A stretch of 64,000 bases of DNA from Draconibacterium orientale (GCF_000626635.1 NZ_CP007451.1:4818501-4882500), one strand, 5' to 3'. Positions 1 through 7,927 are shown, numbered from the stretch's first letter. The notes: generated from the letters alone by a model not told the origin. A program made the numbers and translations.

Positions 1-755
1 GCCGACAAAACATAAGGCTTTTTGTTTTCAGCAGTATTATTAAGCAATGTTCCGGTACATACTTCCCTGCCATCAACAATTAAACGAACCACAGCATCTT
101 TTACCTCACTCCAGCGATCGCCGATTTGGCAGTTCACATCAATATTACAGTCACCGGCTGTTTTCCCCTGAATCGGCCGTCTGTCAAACTTTAAAATTCC
201 CATAAAATCGTGGTTCACGCGGGTAATCGTAAAATCATCCGGTGTTCCTTCTTCTTCGGGAACTTCGTACTGCACGGTAATTTTATCGCCGGCAACCGGT
301 GCAACCGCAAATTTTTGCGAAGGTTTATTGTTTCGCGCGGTAAAAGCGCCAAGGTATTGGTTATTCTCTTCGTTGTAAATAAACAAACGCGCTTTGTTAT
401 TTAACTGAAAATCATCGAAAATAAGGTTGAGCGAATAGGCATTATCCGAGGCAATGGTAATGCGCCAAACATTAAAACCTGCGTTTGTTGAATACCACAC
501 GCCTGAATTTGACGGGCGAAGATCAACATTAAAAGCATGCGCAAAAGTAAGTGCCTTTAACTGTGCATCAGTTATTTTGTTTGCATCCATCGCGGCCTTA
601 ACAACACTCTGCTTCAATACCGGCATATTTACAAACGCCCTGTCGGTACTTTTCAAAGTAACAACCTGCAAAGGAAACCCTCCCTCCGACAACTGTGCGC
701 TTAGCGAGTTACACACAAAAATCAGTACAATCAAAACTGGAATATACAAACGCAT
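1..755 (-). CDS. Secreted lysyl-endopeptidase-like serine protease, N-terminal part (runs off the window)
   Basis: Reading the minus strand from the ATG at 755 gives about 251 codons without a stop until the window edge, so only the N-terminal part is present. Residues 1-20 form a signal peptide ending in SLSA. The last part reads CNIDVNCQIGDRW, then a beta-strand segment and CTGTLLNNT, then PYVLSA at the edge. This order (Cys-rich start of the protease domain, CTGTLLN, then a LSA/HHC-type histidine motif) is that of secreted trypsin-fold lysyl endopeptidases of Bacteroidota. The catalytic His should lie just outside the window and the Asp and Ser further on, so activity cannot be judged. The preceding 200 residues are a propeptide-like beta-rich region. 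The family call rests on motif recognition, not on a search. Confidence 0.72.
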   Translation of the reverse strand, partial: MRLYIPVLIVLIFVCNSLSAQLSEGGFPLQVVTLKSTDRAFVNMPVLKQSVVKAAMDANKITDAQLKALTFAHAFNVDLRPSNSGVWYSTNAGFNVWRITIASDNAYSLNLIFDDFQLNNKARLFIYNEENNQYLGAFTARNNKPSQKFAVAPVAGDKITVQYEVPEEEGTPDDFTITRVNHDFMGILKFDRRPIQGKTAGDCNIDVNCQIGDRWSEVKDAVVRLIVDGREVCTGTLLNNTAENKKPYVLS

Positions 756-996
756 TTTTAAATGGTTTTTGCAGGGTAAATAAAATAATTACCGCGAAAA
801 TTACGTATTTTTTAATCAATTCAAATCAATCACGTAACTTTTCAACAAAAACTCAAGTATTGTGTTTTATATTGCACATAAACGTAACTATTGTAAAATC
901 TTTGATTAAACGTGAGACGAAATGCATACCAATAGTATGACGAAATCTCATTCGAAAACGCTGTCAACTGACGAATTAACTTAAAAAAATAAACAG

Positions 997-1377
997 ATGA
1001 AAAAGTCATTATCAATTTTCGTTGCACTTTTTTTTGTTCTCAGTCTGGTTGCATTAGGCACCAACAAACCAACAAAAACGCCGGCTATGCCCGACGATGT
1101 GAAAGCGGTAATCCAGAATTCGTGTTTCGGATGCCACAATACCGATTCCAAAAATGAAGACGGAAAAAAGAGCTTGACTTCAACAAACTCGACAGCCTTT
1201 CGAAAATTAAAATGATTAGTACTTACAAAGAAATTGGTGAAGTACTTGAGAAAAATGAAATGCCGCCAAAAAAAATTCCTCGAAAGATTTCCGGACAAAG
1301 CTTTAAGCGACGATCATAAACAATTGTTATTGGATTGGTCGAAAAAAGAAGCCGAAGCCCTGGTAAAAGGAATGTAA
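997..1377 (+). pseudogene. Small periplasmic haem-binding (Haem_bd-type) protein, interrupted by two compensating frameshifts
   Basis: The ATG at 997 opens a signal peptide (MKKSLSIFVALFFVLSLVA) followed by a CFGCH haem-attachment motif. The frame then fails: after the A-run near 1163-1168 the reading continues sensibly only in another frame (ELDFNKLDSLSKIKMISTYK), and after the 8-A run at 1267-1274 it returns to the first frame (FLERFPDKALSDDHK to the TAA at 1375). One missing A and one extra A would restore a 126-residue protein of the usual family length. The total span of 381 bases is divisible by three. Either both homopolymer runs are miscalled in the assembly or the gene is a recent pseudogene. 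It sits one base before the next haem-binding gene, so the two form an operon, presumably for an electron-transfer or haem-binding role in the periplasm. Confidence 0.75.
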
Positions 1378-1378
1378 T

Positions 1379-1852
1379 ATGCGCATAGTTGTTCGATCTT
1401 CACTAATTACATTGCTGCTTGCTTTTATCGTAATCCAGTTTTTTCAACCCGAGAAAAATAGCGAGGAAGTAAGCAGCAATCATATTTTTAAGCAGGTAGA
1501 AGTTCCTGAAAATATTCAAACGCTGCTAACAAATGCCTGTTTGGATTGCCACTCGAACCATACAAACTACTGGTGGTACAACCACATTGCGCCGGTTTCG
1601 TGGATGGTGGACAATCATATAACCGAAGGCAAATCGGAACTTAATTTTTCGGATTGGGGCACCATGGATATTTTTGAGAAGATTACCATACTGGAAGAAA
1701 TTTGCCAGGAAGCGGAACGAAAATCCATGCCCTTAAAATCGTACCGTGCTATTCACCCACAAGCAAAATTAAGCGACCAACAAATTGCCGAACTTTGCGA
1801 TTGGACTACCAAACTGGCCGAAGAATTACTGGCCAAAGCTGCCGGTGAATAA
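1379..1852 (+). CDS. Haem-binding domain protein with CxxCH motif (Haem_bd family)
   Basis: This 157-residue protein has an N-terminal membrane or signal segment (about residues 5-22), then the motif CLDCHSNHTNYWWY around residues 54-67, with one CxxCH site for covalent haem c and aromatic residues after it. The remainder (APVSWMVDNHI, SMPLKSYRAIHPQAKLS) matches the Haem_bd family of small Bacteroidota cytochrome-like proteins, usually about 150 residues. It begins two bases after the stop of the preceding haem-binding gene, which is a related but shorter member. Its redox partner is not in the window. Confidence 0.85.
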   Translation: MRIVVRSSLITLLLAFIVIQFFQPEKNSEEVSSNHIFKQVEVPENIQTLLTNACLDCHSNHTNYWWYNHIAPVSWMVDNHITEGKSELNFSDWGTMDIFEKITILEEICQEAERKSMPLKSYRAIHPQAKLSDQQIAELCDWTTKLAEELLAKAAGE

Positions 1853-1877
1853 TTTTTACCAAAACTTACATAAATAT

Positions 1878-1885
1878 TATCTTTA
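1878..1885 (+). promoter_or_regulatory. Candidate -7 promoter box (TATCTTTA)
   Basis: TATCTTTA lies 15 bases before the ATG at 1901. It differs from the Bacteroidota housekeeping -7 consensus TAnnTTTG only in its last base. The same box, with A, G or C at the end, stands shortly before several genes in this window. No convincing -33 TTG was found. Confidence 0.45.
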
Positions 1886-1900
1886 CCAAAAACCGACGAA

Positions 1901-2314
1901 ATGAAGGTATTGGTAATGTATGTTGAAGAGTTTTCGTACCAGCCGGCACAGAAAAACCTTGAGGAAGTTGAAGAAATTACGGCGGGTGCACAATTTTCAG
2001 ATTCGATATTAGCTTTTATCCAGGTGGAAGAAAGCGACGAAGAAAAAGATGTGAAAAGCCGGGAGAAAAAACTGGTGAATCACCTGAAATGGACTGCCCG
2101 AAAGAACAATTGCAAAAGTGTGATTCTTCACTCGTTTGCCCACCTTTCCGAATCGAAGGCATCGGTTGAATTTACCAAAGAATTGTTCGATCTGGCTGAA
2201 AAACGACTGCAAAACGCCGATTTCACTACTGCACAAACACCCTTTGGCTATTTCCTCGACCTGAATATTAAAGCACCCGGATTTTCATTGGCGCGTATTT
2301 GGGCAACGCTTTAG
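1901..2314 (+). CDS. Stand-alone threonyl-tRNA synthetase editing-domain homologue
   Basis: The 137-residue protein resembles the archaeal N-terminal editing domain of threonyl-tRNA synthetase (a D-aminoacyl-tRNA deacylase fold): MKVLVMYVEEFSYQ at the start, a central SVILHSFAHLSE strand corresponding to the family's YPYAHLS segment, and TPFGYFLDLNIKAPG near the end, corresponding to APFGWYK. There is no synthetase domain attached. In the family this domain hydrolyses mis-charged seryl-tRNA(Thr). Several usual residues are changed (F for Y in FAHLSE, and FLDLNI for YKxFxI), so it may be a divergent deacylase or have another role. It is a single-gene unit with its own promoter box. Confidence 0.7.
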   Translation: MKVLVMYVEEFSYQPAQKNLEEVEEITAGAQFSDSILAFIQVEESDEEKDVKSREKKLVNHLKWTARKNNCKSVILHSFAHLSESKASVEFTKELFDLAEKRLQNADFTTAQTPFGYFLDLNIKAPGFSLARIWATL

Positions 2315-2468
2315 CGGCATTAAAAAGTAAATGAGTATTTGGGTTAAAGGCGGCAGTAGGCAAATGGCAATAGGCAAAAAGCCTCAACAGGGCGAAACTC
2401 AATAACTCCATGTAAGCTCCGGGATTATTGATATACAATTTAACAGTTTAGCAGTTTATCAATTTTAC

Positions 2469-2502
2469 AATCTTCCTCAATCTTCCTCAATCTTCCTCAA
2501 TC
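2469..2502. repeat. 10-bp tandem repeat, about 3.4 copies
   Basis: The unit AATCTTCCTC occurs three times head to tail and is followed by a partial copy (AATC). The copies are identical, which suggests recent expansion by slippage. Confidence 0.9.
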
Positions 2503-2629
2503 TAATATTCAATCTTCCATCAATCTTTATTTTAGCCGCTGCTGAATCATCTATCTTGTAGCAAGCTAACGAGGTATCAATATGGAATTTAGTTAAAAAC
2601 GATGCAAGTATCGAAGTATTTACTCATTT

Positions 2630-2655
2630 ATCCCGATACGCTCCGCTATCGGGAT
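2630..2655. repeat. 9-bp inverted repeat (hairpin)
   Basis: ATCCCGATA and TATCGGGAT are perfect reverse complements separated by eight bases. No T-run follows on either strand, so it is not a typical terminator. A similar CCCCGA/TCGGGG hairpin is found at 14256-14277. Confidence 0.75.
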
Positions 2656-2721
2656 TAGTTCGACTATCAGATTACAGTTCGTTTCTCTCCTGCAATCTGG
2701 GTCTCACTGAATAAATTCAGT

Positions 2722-2729
2722 TATCTTTA
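2722..2729 (+). promoter_or_regulatory. Candidate -7 promoter box (TATCTTTA) of the RNA helicase
   Basis: TATCTTTA lies 16 bases before the helicase ATG at 2746. The box and its spacing nearly repeat the arrangement ahead of the gene at 1901. Confidence 0.5.
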
Positions 2730-2745
2730 CCGAAAATTAGATTAC

Positions 2746-3987
2746 ATGAAATTCGAGGATTATTCCATATCCAACACCATAAAAACCAACCTGGAAAAAA
2801 AGGGATTCCGTCGTCCAACCGACATTCAGTTTAAGGCCATTCCGCCAGTGTTAAGGGGCGAAGATGTTTTGGCCATTGCCCAAACCGGAACCGGAAAAAC
2901 GGCGGCTTTTGCCATTCCGGTAATTCATAATATTCAGCAGGCCAAGCTGAATCAACATATTCAGGGAATTAGTTGTTTGGTTATGGTTCCAACGCACGAG
3001 CTGGCCAAGCAAATCAACGAAGTGTTTGTTTCCATTTCAAAAAATACGGGGGTAAAAACCACTGTAATAATTGGTGGGGTTGATCAGGATCCTCAAATCG
3101 ACCGCTTAAAAACCGGTACCGATGTTTTGGTTGCTACACCCGGTCGCTTGTTCGACTTGGTAAGCCAGGGACACTTAAAACTGCACGGGGTAAAAACACT
3201 GATTCTGGATGAAGCCGATCACATGCTCGATCTTGGTTTTATTAAAGATATTAACGACCTGATACGGTTTTTACCCGAAAAACGCCAGACCTTATTCTTC
3301 TCGGCAACCATCAATAAAAAGATTAAAAAGCTTGCCTATTCGCTGGTAAGCAAACCTATACGCATTCAGATATCGCCCAAAAACCCGGTGGCAAAAACCA
3401 TCGAGCACCAGGTGGCATTTATCGAAATGGATGACAAAAGAGCTTTCCTGGAACGCCTTGTGGGAGAAAATCCGGAGGCAAAGATTCTGGCATTTGTACG
3501 AACAAAAGTACGTGCCGAGCGCGTGAAAAAAGCAATGGAACGTGTTGAAATTGAAAGCGACACCATTCACAGCGATAAAGAACAGGCAGAGCGCGACCAA
3601 ACCATGCAACGATTTAAAAGCGGCGCGCTTAAATTACTTATCGCTACCGATGTAAGTGCCCGCGGAATTGATATCCCCAACGTTGATTTTGTGGTGAATT
3701 ACGACCTGCCTGAAGTTGCCGAAAACTACGTTCACCGCGTAGGACGAACAGGGCGCGGCAACCAAAAAGGAAAAGCCGTTTCGTTTTGCAGTGAAGAAGA
3801 ACGTGAAATTCTGGATGAAATTGAAAGCTTTTTAGGCAAAGACATTCATCGCCTTGAGATCGACAAAAACCTTTACAAAGAAACACTTGATTTTACCAAA
3901 GACACCGACTACAACTGGCAAAAGCTAATGCGCGAAAACGAGCGCGAATTAAAAGAGGTGAAAAAGAAGAAGAAAAAGAAAAAGTAA
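2746..3987 (+). CDS. DEAD-box ATP-dependent RNA helicase (RhlE/DbpA-like)
   Basis: The 413-residue protein carries the full DEAD-box set: Q motif (GFRRPTDIQ), Walker A AQTGTGKT, PTHELA, TPGR, DEADHMLDLGF, SATINKK, then in the second RecA domain the ARGIDIPNV segment and HRVGRTGRG. It unwinds short RNA duplexes using ATP and typically acts in ribosome assembly or cold adaptation. The C-terminal tail is a run of lysines (KKKKKKKK at the very end) in place of the longer basic RhlE tail, probably for non-specific RNA binding. It appears monocistronic, with a promoter box 16 bases upstream and a terminator hairpin that overlaps its stop codon. It cannot be placed in a named subgroup with certainty. 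Confidence 0.95.
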   Translation: MKFEDYSISNTIKTNLEKKGFRRPTDIQFKAIPPVLRGEDVLAIAQTGTGKTAAFAIPVIHNIQQAKLNQHIQGISCLVMVPTHELAKQINEVFVSISKNTGVKTTVIIGGVDQDPQIDRLKTGTDVLVATPGRLFDLVSQGHLKLHGVKTLILDEADHMLDLGFIKDINDLIRFLPEKRQTLFFSATINKKIKKLAYSLVSKPIRIQISPKNPVAKTIEHQVAFIEMDDKRAFLERLVGENPEAKILAFVRTKVRAERVKKAMERVEIESDTIHSDKEQAERDQTMQRFKSGALKLLIATDVSARGIDIPNVDFVVNYDLPEVAENYVHRVGRTGRGNQKGKAVSFCSEEEREILDEIESFLGKDIHRLEIDKNLYKETLDFTKDTDYNWQKLMRENERELKEVKKKKKKKK

Positions 3988-4004
3988 GTGCCATCACTTA
4001 CTTT
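3981..4004. terminator. Bidirectional terminator overlapping both stop codons
   Basis: AAAGTAAGTG and CACTTACTTT form a perfect 10-bp stem with the loop CCAT. An A-rich run lies on the left and a T-rich run on the right, so either strand gives a stem followed by U-rich RNA. The stem contains the helicase TAA (3985-3987), and the stop of the convergent lipoprotein gene (3994-3996) lies at the loop/stem border. Confidence 0.8.
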
Positions 4005-4668
4005 CTATTTCCCGCATGGCAATATTACGCAACTCGGCGCTTGTCATCCAGGTGCATATTCCAAACGGTTTTGAAAGCGAAACCTCCGGCCGGATATTCA
4101 GTTTGTGTCCGGCGTAATTGAAATCCACCAGCTTTTCATCGTCAATCCAGGCACGAATTGTGGTTTCGGTTACCTGTAGCCGAATGGTGTACCACACCTC
4201 CTTTTCAAAGTTCTTTAGTACCTGCGTTTCGTTCTCCGATGCATCAACACCATCAATACTGCTTAATCCAACAACAGGGCCGCCCCACCCTCCTACAATC
4301 AGAGAGCAAAAATCGTTGTTAACCGGGAAAGTCATTCCGCAAAAAAAGTCGTTACCAACCATTTTGCGGGCCTCCAGCTGTACTTCGTAATTTACTTTCG
4401 GGAACGTATCTGTCCAGGTAATTCCGCTGCAACCATCGCCGTAATTAATTACGATGCTTCCATCGGTAACCTTTACAGGCCCTTCGGTTCCGAACGATGT
4501 TATTTCCCAGTTATCCAGCGTATTTCCGTTGAATAAGGCCTGCCAGCCCTCGGGGATGTTCGGCGTATAGTTTTGATTACTGTTTTTTCTGGCCGTATTA
4601 TTACAAGAAGTAAAAAGCGCTATAAAAGCCAGCATGAAACACACATAAATAAATCCAGATCGCATCAT
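3994..4668 (-). CDS. DUF1080 (3-keto-disaccharide hydrolase-like) lipoprotein
   Basis: The 224-residue product has a lipoprotein signal (LAFIALFTSC, Cys at about residue 22) followed by a concanavalin-like beta-sandwich typical of DUF1080: GWQALFNGNTLDNWE near residue 42, then DGSIVI, NYEVQLEARK, and FGICTWMTSAELRNI close to the end. In this family FNGKxLxxW marks the start of the domain. Members bind or hydrolyse glycosides at the cell surface, and some act on 3-keto sugars. The gene ends seven bases from the helicase stop codon in a convergent pair. No neighbouring glycan genes reveal its substrate. Confidence 0.85.
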   Translation of the reverse strand: MMRSGFIYVCFMLAFIALFTSCNNTARKNSNQNYTPNIPEGWQALFNGNTLDNWEITSFGTEGPVKVTDGSIVINYGDGCSGITWTDTFPKVNYEVQLEARKMVGNDFFCGMTFPVNNDFCSLIVGGWGGPVVGLSSIDGVDASENETQVLKNFEKEVWYTIRLQVTETTIRAWIDDEKLVDFNYAGHKLNIRPEVSLSKPFGICTWMTSAELRNIAMREIESK

Positions 4669-4732
4669 TTTTTGATTTAAAATTACGAAAGATGGCGCCT
4701 TTATCCAATCATAAAGAGCATTATCATTACAG

Positions 4733-5050
4733 GGCTCGAAAATAAATATCTCGATGACCGAAAACGGCGATCCGTACGAAAATGCAATAGCAGAAAGGGT
4801 TAATGGGATTTTAAAGGACGAATACGATTTAAACCATACATTTTCTGATTATCAGGAAGCACTCGAAGCCACAAAAGTTGCGGTGTATAAATACAATAAC
4901 AAACGGCCTCACCGCAGTGTAGACTTCATGTTTCCAACAGATGCACACTTGCAGACAGGAGTACTAAAAAAACACTGGAAAAAGCGGCATTATAAGGCGA
5001 ATGCGGAAAAAGGGGAAAGCCTGCAGAATGTTCCTGCAAACCAGGATTAA
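4733..5050 (+). pseudogene. IS3-family transposase remnant (C-terminal part of the integrase domain)
   Basis: Only the last third of an IS3-type transposase OrfB remains. In-frame similarity starts around SKINISMTENGD and continues through PYENAIAERVNGILKDEY, which holds the catalytic Glu of the DDE triad followed seven residues later by a Lys. It then passes through YNNKRPHRSVDF to the usual basic end. The first two catalytic Asp residues and OrfA are missing, and an in-frame stop at 4712 closes the frame upstream. No intact terminal inverted repeats could be matched. It is a dead fragment marking the left edge of the gene-poor island. Confidence 0.85.
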
Positions 5051-5273
5051 AAAATAATACTGTAAGAAAATGCAGGAGGATAAAATTTACCTGTCGCCAG
5101 TTTTAGGGCATACACAAAATCATGTCGAACTTTGCAGAAACAAAAAATGAAAACGCAGAAAAGAACAGTAAAGAAAAACTTTTTAGTTTTGTAAAACAGT
5201 AAATGAGAAAAATTCATTTACTCCTACCAGTAAATAGAGTAATAATCTGTCAAGCTATTTTAGGAAAGGTCAG
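5051..5273. other. Spacer between IS remnant and tandem array
   Basis: About 220 bases without a supported gene. The text TGTCGCCAGTTTTAGGGCA at about 5091 may belong to the original right end of the IS3 element, but no partner end was found to prove it. Confidence 0.4.
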
Positions 5274-5540
5274 GTGCAACAGGTGCTTACATTGGTGCAA
5301 CGAGTGTTTACACTCATGCAACGAGTACTTACACTCATGCAACGGGTACATACATTCGTGCAACGGGTGCTTACATTCATGCAACGGGTACTAACAATCG
5401 TGCAACGTCTGCTTGCATTCATACAACGGGTACTTACATTCGCACATCGGGTGGTTACAATTGTGCAATAGGCACTTACAGTTGTACAACAGGTGCTTAC
5501 AGTTGTACAACAGGTGCTTACATTCGTGCAATAATACCTT
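5274..5540 (+). repeat. 21-bp degenerate tandem array, 12 full copies plus a partial copy
   Basis: Units follow the approximate consensus GTGCAACGGGTACTTACATTC. Twelve units fit exactly from 5274 to 5525 with no insertion or deletion, and a thirteenth partial unit follows. Copies differ by substitutions only; the last three full copies favour GTACAACAGGTGC. Because 21 is a multiple of three, several frames stay open through the array by construction, so the short reading frames here are not evidence of a protein. The unit length equals two helical turns and is in the range of replication iterons, but no replication gene is near. Confidence 0.95.
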
Positions 5541-5700
5541 AACAGCGATTCGTTAAATTTCGTCCGGAAGCACCAGCGATAAAATAGTACAGGGCTGAAA
5601 GTCCGTAATTATTCAGCCTCAGGCAAACGAACCGCCGGATGGCGGAGAGTGCATCACCTGCAAAATCCGGTGGAATAAAAATTTTATAGAAGCTAGAGAA
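5541..5700. other. Segment rich in small hairpins, function unknown
   Basis: Several short complementary pairs lie close together: GGCTGAA with TTCAGCC (about 5593-5620) and CCGCC with GGCGG (about 5632-5645). There is also an ATCCGGTGG segment near 5670. No reading frame of note covers it. It could be part of a structured RNA or of a decayed mobile element; no family is recognised. Confidence 0.4.
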
Positions 5701-5729
5701 GAACTGTAACTTTCTGCCTGCCGGCGGCT

Positions 5730-6104
5730 TTCATCTTTGCCTTGAAGCAAAGACGAAACAGAAAATTCAAGGCTGCTTTTGGTCCTTCCCCTACATTTTC
5801 ATAAAACCTAAGTTCGGACGGGTGATCTCCTCGATTCCTCGGAGCTTCCCGCTCTCACTAAGGTTTCATTTCAACTCCGGGCAACGACCAAAAGAGGCCG
5901 TCCACTTATGCAACGTCGCTGCATCGAAGCATGGCCTCGGCCGGTGAGCCGGAAAACAAGTGGTGACGACGTTAAAAAATTACTGCTGTTTGAGGAGGTA
6001 CGACGAGTTCAGTAATTTTAGTCGGCATCGCGTAGCTTTTCCGAGGGAAGCGGGCGCAGCCTTGGGTTTTCTGTCTACTCTTTGGGCTAAACCAAAGAGT
6101 AGAA
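5730..6104. repeat. Imperfect long inverted-repeat element with internal hairpins
   Basis: The left arm (5731-5776) and right arm (6056-6104) are related in inverted orientation: the left reads ACAGAAAATTCAAGGCTGC, and the right, complemented, reads ACAGAAAACCCAAGGCTGC. Each arm also holds its own hairpin: CTTTGC/GCAAAG on the left, and a perfect 11-bp stem CTACTCTTTGG/CCAAAGAGTAG on the right (6076-6104). Inside, AAAATTACTG (5976-5985) pairs with CAGTAATTTT (6010-6019), and CCGG/CCGG flanks TGAG at 5941-5952. Elements of this general look recur between genes in Bacteroidota, but that is recollection, not a search. No protein is encoded. Confidence 0.65.
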
Positions 6105-6363
6105 TCCGGCTGATAAGCCAAAAGAATGTTGCTTATACTTGGTCGCTTTTATTCAATATTGAAACTTCTGAGTGAGATATTTTTTACTCCTCCACCTACT
6201 TTTCAATGTGATCCAGGAGAGTGTCGCCCGGGGTTATAAAAAAGGCGCAATTGCAAAGTGTATTGAAATACAAACATTCCTGCGCCGCATCTTTGCAGTT
6301 CATAAAAACGTAAGTCCTCCTGCTTTTACTGGTAATCCAAAGCAATGACCATATGAAGTGAAA

Positions 6364-6400
6364 CAAAAAAAACTGGCCCCACCTAAAAGGCAGAGCCAGC
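6364..6400 (-). terminator. Rho-independent terminator downstream of ilvC
   Basis: On the minus strand GCTGGCTCTGCC and GGTGGGGCCAG form an imperfect GC-rich stem followed by a run of eight Ts. It lies about 50 bases past the ilvC stop. The stretch from 6105 to 6363 to its left contains no supported gene, only a small palindrome (TGTATT/AATACA near 6260). Confidence 0.85.
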
Positions 6401-6451
6401 TTTGAATTTTATCTGATCGTCTGTTTTTAATCTTTCAAAAAGAATATCTTC

Positions 6452-7927
6452 TTAAATAATCGATTTCATTGATTCCATTGCTTCGCGCAATTCGGCACCA
6501 ATAATCTCCACATCGTGGTAACGAATTTCGTCGTTAATTTCAATCAGCTCTTTGTTGTCAACGTGTGCTGTTTTTCCTTCGTTGAAATTTTTACCGATTA
6601 CATCAGTATCAATTTTTTTCATGAAGTCGGCCAAAAGCGGCTTACAGGCGTGATCGAAAAGGTAACAACCGTATTCTGCAGTATCAGAAATTGTACGGTT
6701 CATTTCGAACAGTTTTTTACGCGCAATGGTGTTGGCAATAAGCGGCGTTTCGTGTAACGACTCGTAATAAGCCGATTCCTCTTTAATGCCTGATTCTGTC
6801 ATTACTTCAAATGCCAGCTCAACACCCGATTTTACAAAGGCAACCATTAAAGTTCCATTGTCGAAATATTCCTGCTCGCTAATTTCAATGTCGCCAGCCG
6901 GAGTTTTCTCGAAAGCCGTTTCGCCGGTAGCAGCACGCCATCCCAACAAGTTTTTATCATCGTTGGCCCAGTCTTCCATCATAGTTGACGAGAATTGACC
7001 TGACATAATATCATCCATGTGTTTTTCAAACAACGGACGCATAATTTCTTTCAATTCTTCTGAAAGTTTATAAGCCTCAATTTTAGCCGGATTCGACAAA
7101 CGATCCATCATATTGGTAATTCCACCAAGTTTTAAGGCTTCAGTAATTGTTTCCCATCCGTACTGAATCAGTTTTGATGCATAACCGGCGTCGATTCCTT
7201 TTTCAATCATTTTATTGAAGCTCAGGATAGAACCGGTTTGCAATAAACCACAAAGAATGGTTTGCTCGCCCATCAGATCTGATTTTACTTCGGCCACAAA
7301 CGAAGAAAGCAATACACCTGCTTTATGACCACCTGTTCCAACAGCATAAGCTTTTGCAATTTCCAAACCATCGCCGTTCGGATCATTTTCGCGGTGAACT
7401 GCAATTAGTGTAGGTACACCGAATCCACGCAGGTACTCGGCACGAACCTCTGAACCAGGAGATTTAGGAGCCACCATAATTACGGTAATATCGTCGCGAA
7501 TCTGCATACCTTCTTCAACAATATTAAAACCATGCGAGTAAGCCAGGCAAGCACCTTTTTTCATCAATGGAACCACCTTGTTTACTACCGGAGTATGTTG
7601 TTTATCGGGCGTAAGATTCAATACCAGGTCGGCCTTAGGCACCAATTCTTCGAAAGTACCTACTTCAAAACCGTTTTCGGTAGCATTAATGTATGAGGCA
7701 CGTTTTTCGTCGATGGCAGTTTGACGCAGCGCATAAGCTACATTCAACCCACTGTCGCGAAGGTTCAAGCCCTGGTTTAATCCCTGCGCTCCACAGCCCA
7801 ATACTACAATTTGTTTTCCTTTCAGCTTTTCTACTCCGTCTGCAAATTCCGACTCATCCATAAAGTCGCATTTTCCCAACTGGTCTAACTGAAGACGAAG
7901 TGGCAATGTATTGAAATAATTTTCCAT
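6452..7927 (-). CDS. ilvC: Ketol-acid reductoisomerase, long (class II) form
   Basis: This 491-residue enzyme converts acetolactate or acetohydroxybutyrate to the dihydroxy acids of valine, leucine and isoleucine synthesis, using NADPH and magnesium. The Rossmann motif [20 protein letters not shown] lies near residues 36-55. YALRQ follows, then the metal and substrate segments ([24 protein letters not shown]) and the duplicated knotted C-terminal domain ending in [11 protein letters not shown]. The length is that of the enterobacterial-type class II enzyme, not the 330-residue class I form. The other ilv genes are absent nearby, so it is transcribed alone or behind the AraC gene, and a strong terminator follows it. 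Confidence 0.97.
   Translation of the reverse strand: MENYFNTLPLRLQLDQLGKCDFMDESEFADGVEKLKGKQIVVLGCGAQGLNQGLNLRDSGLNVAYALRQTAIDEKRASYINATENGFEVGTFEELVPKADLVLNLTPDKQHTPVVNKVVPLMKKGACLAYSHGFNIVEEGMQIRDDITVIMVAPKSPGSEVRAEYLRGFGVPTLIAVHRENDPNGDGLEIAKAYAVGTGGHKAGVLLSSFVAEVKSDLMGEQTILCGLLQTGSILSFNKMIEKGIDAGYASKLIQYGWETITEALKLGGITNMMDRLSNPAKIEAYKLSEELKEIMRPLFEKHMDDIMSGQFSSTMMEDWANDDKNLLGWRAATGETAFEKTPAGDIEISEQEYFDNGTLMVAFVKSGVELAFEVMTESGIKEESAYYESLHETPLIANTIARKKLFEMNRTISDTAEYGCYLFDHACKPLLADFMKKIDTDVIGKNFNEGKTAHVDNKELIEINDEIRYHDVEIIGAELREAMESMKSII

Larger units (their letters stand above)
2315..2745. other. Intergenic region with dispersed short repeats
   Basis: No gene is recognisable here. The stretch begins with a GGCAATAGGCAAAAAGCC-type tract like those near 53.2 kb and inside topB. 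It then holds a 10-bp tandem repeat (2469-2502), a hairpin (2630-2655) and a promoter box at 2722. Its text has the look of degenerate intergenic repeats found across Bacteroidota genomes. Confidence 0.6.

Noticed and set aside
5203-5471. Short reading frames through the 21-bp array as a repeat protein
   Set aside because: The unit length is a multiple of three, so an open frame is expected by chance. Different frames are open and none has a plausible full-length protein or start signal.
5274-5540. The 21-bp array as a CRISPR array
   Set aside because: The repeats are contiguous with no spacers, are degenerate, and no cas gene is in the window.
5590-5690. Remnant of a group II intron (AACCGCCG-type text)
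   Set aside because: The text loosely recalls domain V of such introns, but the stem and loop do not fit, there is no 5' intron end, and no maturase is present.
5960-6175. A 71-residue reading frame inside the inverted-repeat element
   Set aside because: It runs through the hairpins of the element, lacks any recognisable domain and has a composition imposed by the repeats.
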